A DNA stretch of 64,000 nucleotides, taken from Ornithinicoccus hortensis. GTDB lineage: Bacteria > Actinomycetota > Actinomycetes > Actinomycetales > Dermatophilaceae. The notes under the pieces are model-generated. The model searched no databases, had not been told where the DNA came from, and saw nothing but the letters and a program-made list of their open reading frames with translations. Where the stretch lies: assembly GCF_006716185.1 (NCBI RefSeq), contig NZ_VFOP01000001.1, positions 868,001-932,000 on the forward strand, given 5' to 3'. Position 1 is the first letter of the stretch. The number at the start of each line of letters is the position of its first letter. Position numbers and translations under genes: made by a program. Positions 62,739 through 64,000 of this stretch are shown here, piece after piece.

Positions 62739-64000
62739 GTGCGCCGCACTCTTGTCACCGCCCTCGCCGTGCTGTCCCTCGCGATCGCCCCCGCATCGCT
62801 GGCCCAGCCGGAGCCCACCACCGCCGACGAACCGGCGGCCGACGTCGTCGTGCTGGGGGTCACCCCCGACGACGGGGAGGGCGGAGAGGCACCCGCCGGG
62901 GAACTCGAGCCGACCCCCGAGATCGTGGTGAACGACGACGGCCTGGTCGAGGACCAGCGACACGGCATGGTCGCCCCGGAAGCCGAGGTGCTCGGCCACG
63001 TGCCGGAGGCCGTCGTCGTCCCGGACCAGACCACGCTGCCGGCGGCCGAGCCGCACGCCGAGGTCTTCGACCGGCCCAGCGACGGGATCTTCGACCTCGT
63101 CGGCGGCGGATTCGGGCACGGCATCGGGATGTCCCAGTACGGGGCCGACGGCGCCGGGAAGGCGGGGCTGAACCACAAGCAGATCCTCGACTTCTACTAC
63201 CCGGGCACGAAGCTGGAGACCCGGTCGACCGGCACCATCCGGATCGGCATCACCATCGACAACGACGGGGTCACCCGCGTCGCCCACCGGAGCGGCCTGC
63301 AGGTGTCCAGCGGACCCGGCGGCACGAAATACACCCTGCCGTCCGGTCGGAACCAGTGGCGGGTGCTGGCGACCGGCAGCTCGGCCAGCAGCTGCCAGCT
63401 GCAGGGGCGCGACAGCGCAGGCACGTGGACCGCCTACTGGCCCTCGGGCATGGCCAAGGCATGCCCGGTCACCTTCAGCTCCCCGTCGGAGTCGACGGTG
63501 GACCTCTACCTGCCGAGCGGCCAGCTGCGGGTCTACCGGGGGGCGATCACCGGCACCCACACCGGCTCCAGCGCCCTGACCACGGTCAACGCGCTGCCGA
63601 TGCAGCAGTACCTGCGCTCGGTGGTCAACACCGAGATGCCCAACTACTTCCACGCCCAGGCGCTGCGGGTGCAGGCCGTGGCGGCGCGCACCTACGCGCT
63701 GCGGGGCAGCGGCGGCACGCCCTCCTACGACACCTGTGACACGACCTACTGCCAGGCCTACTCCGGACGTGGGGTGCGCAACAGCAACGGCACCATCACC
63801 TCCCACGAGCACCCGAACGCCGACGCGGCGGTCGAGGCGACGAACGGCCAGGTGCTCACCTTCAAGTTCGCCGACGGCGTCACCCGGTTGGCCACCACGA
63901 TGTACTCCTCCTCCACCGGGGGCTGGACCACGACCGGGGGCGCCGGCCACGACTACCTGGCGGCCCACGCGGACCCCTACGACGCCGTCGCGGGCAACGC
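62739..64000 (+). CDS. Secreted SpoIID/LytB-domain protein (3' end cut by window edge)
   Basis: Reading frame open from GTG 62739 (GGAG 8 bases upstream) to the window end, 420 codons seen. A signal peptide (RRTLVTALAVLSLAIAPASLA) and an acidic Pro/Glu-rich linker of about 100 residues come first. The SpoIID/LytB domain follows: GGGFGHGIGMSQYGADGAGKAG, KQILDFYYPGT, and NALPMQQYLRSVVNTEMPNYF with the catalytic Glu and QALRVQAVAARTYAL, then YSSSTGGWT. SpoIID cleaves peptidoglycan glycan strands; in non-sporulating actinobacteria the domain occurs in secreted wall-modifying proteins. Further domains may lie past the edge. Confidence 0.92.
   Translation, partial: MRRTLVTALAVLSLAIAPASLAQPEPTTADEPAADVVVLGVTPDDGEGGEAPAGELEPTPEIVVNDDGLVEDQRHGMVAPEAEVLGHVPEAVVVPDQTTLPAAEPHAEVFDRPSDGIFDLVGGGFGHGIGMSQYGADGAGKAGLNHKQILDFYYPGTKLETRSTGTIRIGITIDNDGVTRVAHRSGLQVSSGPGGTKYTLPSGRNQWRVLATGSSASSCQLQGRDSAGTWTAYWPSGMAKACPVTFSSPSESTVDLYLPSGQLRVYRGAITGTHTGSSALTTVNALPMQQYLRSVVNTEMPNYFHAQALRVQAVAARTYALRGSGGTPSYDTCDTTYCQAYSGRGVRNSNGTITSHEHPNADAAVEATNGQVLTFKFADGVTRLATTMYSSSTGGWTTTGGAGHDYLAAHADPYDAVAGN

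Noticed and set aside
62674-62756. Direct repeat ACTCTTGTCAC before and at the start of the SpoIID gene
   Set aside because: Only two copies of 11 bases, one within the coding sequence of the signal peptide; no functional pattern around them.
62570-63739. Forward ORF of 389 codons at the right end
   Set aside because: It is the Arg/Gly-rich shadow of the SpoIID/LytB gene, which is read in another frame from GTG 62739 and shows a signal peptide and domain motifs.

Overview
The window is about 72% G+C by eye, with codon third positions almost always G or C, abundant GTG/TTG starts, AGGAGG-type ribosome sites, stop/start overlaps of the ATGA/GTGA type, an IdeR/DtxR box and actinobacterial gene families (PhzE-like, fused PabAB, DUF808, LldD2-like, paired SPFH proteins). 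This points to a chromosomal segment of a high-GC actinobacterium, most like Intrasporangiaceae/Ornithinimicrobiaceae; that placement is inference. I see no phage, insertion sequence, CRISPR array or plasmid function. One gene is cut at each end of the window (ilvB at the left, a SpoIID/LytB protein at the right).

Layout. 1-4702: branched-chain amino acid genes ilvB(partial)-ilvN(short, ACT only)-ilvC-ilvD. 4800-5549: a decayed fetB-type permease. 5654-16410: a compact sugar-acid locus: TRAP transporter dctPQM; then, on the other strand, gnd-larE-larB; divergent from these, uxaC-uxuB-gntK-larA-like, each gene overlapping the next. 16426-19219: an unknown gene and a lone PhzE-type synthase. 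19508-24434: iron-siderophore operon (SIP, binding protein, two permeases, ATPase) behind an IdeR box. 24665-25716: a secreted repeat protein and tRNA-Phe, -Asp, -Glu. 25863-33494: PHP protein, ElaA-like acetyltransferase, a kinase/regulator/DUF4097 operon divergent from an MMPL exporter, and a tandem GNAT protein. 33448-37453: lldR, lldP, lldD for L-lactate, with a readable promoter and operator. 37475-43467: MFS protein, membrane protein, two SPFH proteins. 43786-46859: DUF559 protein, pirin, panC. 46906-50976: AidB-like acyl-CoA dehydrogenase, NDH-2-like flavoprotein and a homologue of cyanobacterial acyl-ACP reductase. 51187-64000: fused PabAB, aldo/keto reductase, PAP2, methyltransferase, FGE-fold protein, DUF808, tRNA-Lys, PhoD phosphatase, small secreted protein, secreted endonuclease/phosphatase, unknown protein, SpoIID/LytB protein.

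The most interesting system is 5654-16410. UxaC and a UxuB-type reductase would take D-glucuronate through D-fructuronate to D-mannonate. There is no mannonate dehydratase or KDG enzyme here. Instead the operon holds a LarA-family (nickel-pincer) protein with the catalytic residues in place and a gluconokinase, and the divergent operon holds 6-phosphogluconate dehydrogenase plus two makers of the nickel-pincer cofactor (LarB, LarE). The simplest reading is that the LarA-like enzyme epimerises C2 of D-mannonate to D-gluconate, which GntK and Gnd pass into the pentose phosphate pathway: a nickel-dependent hexuronate route that avoids the Entner-Doudoroff branch. LarC, also needed for the cofactor, is not in the window.
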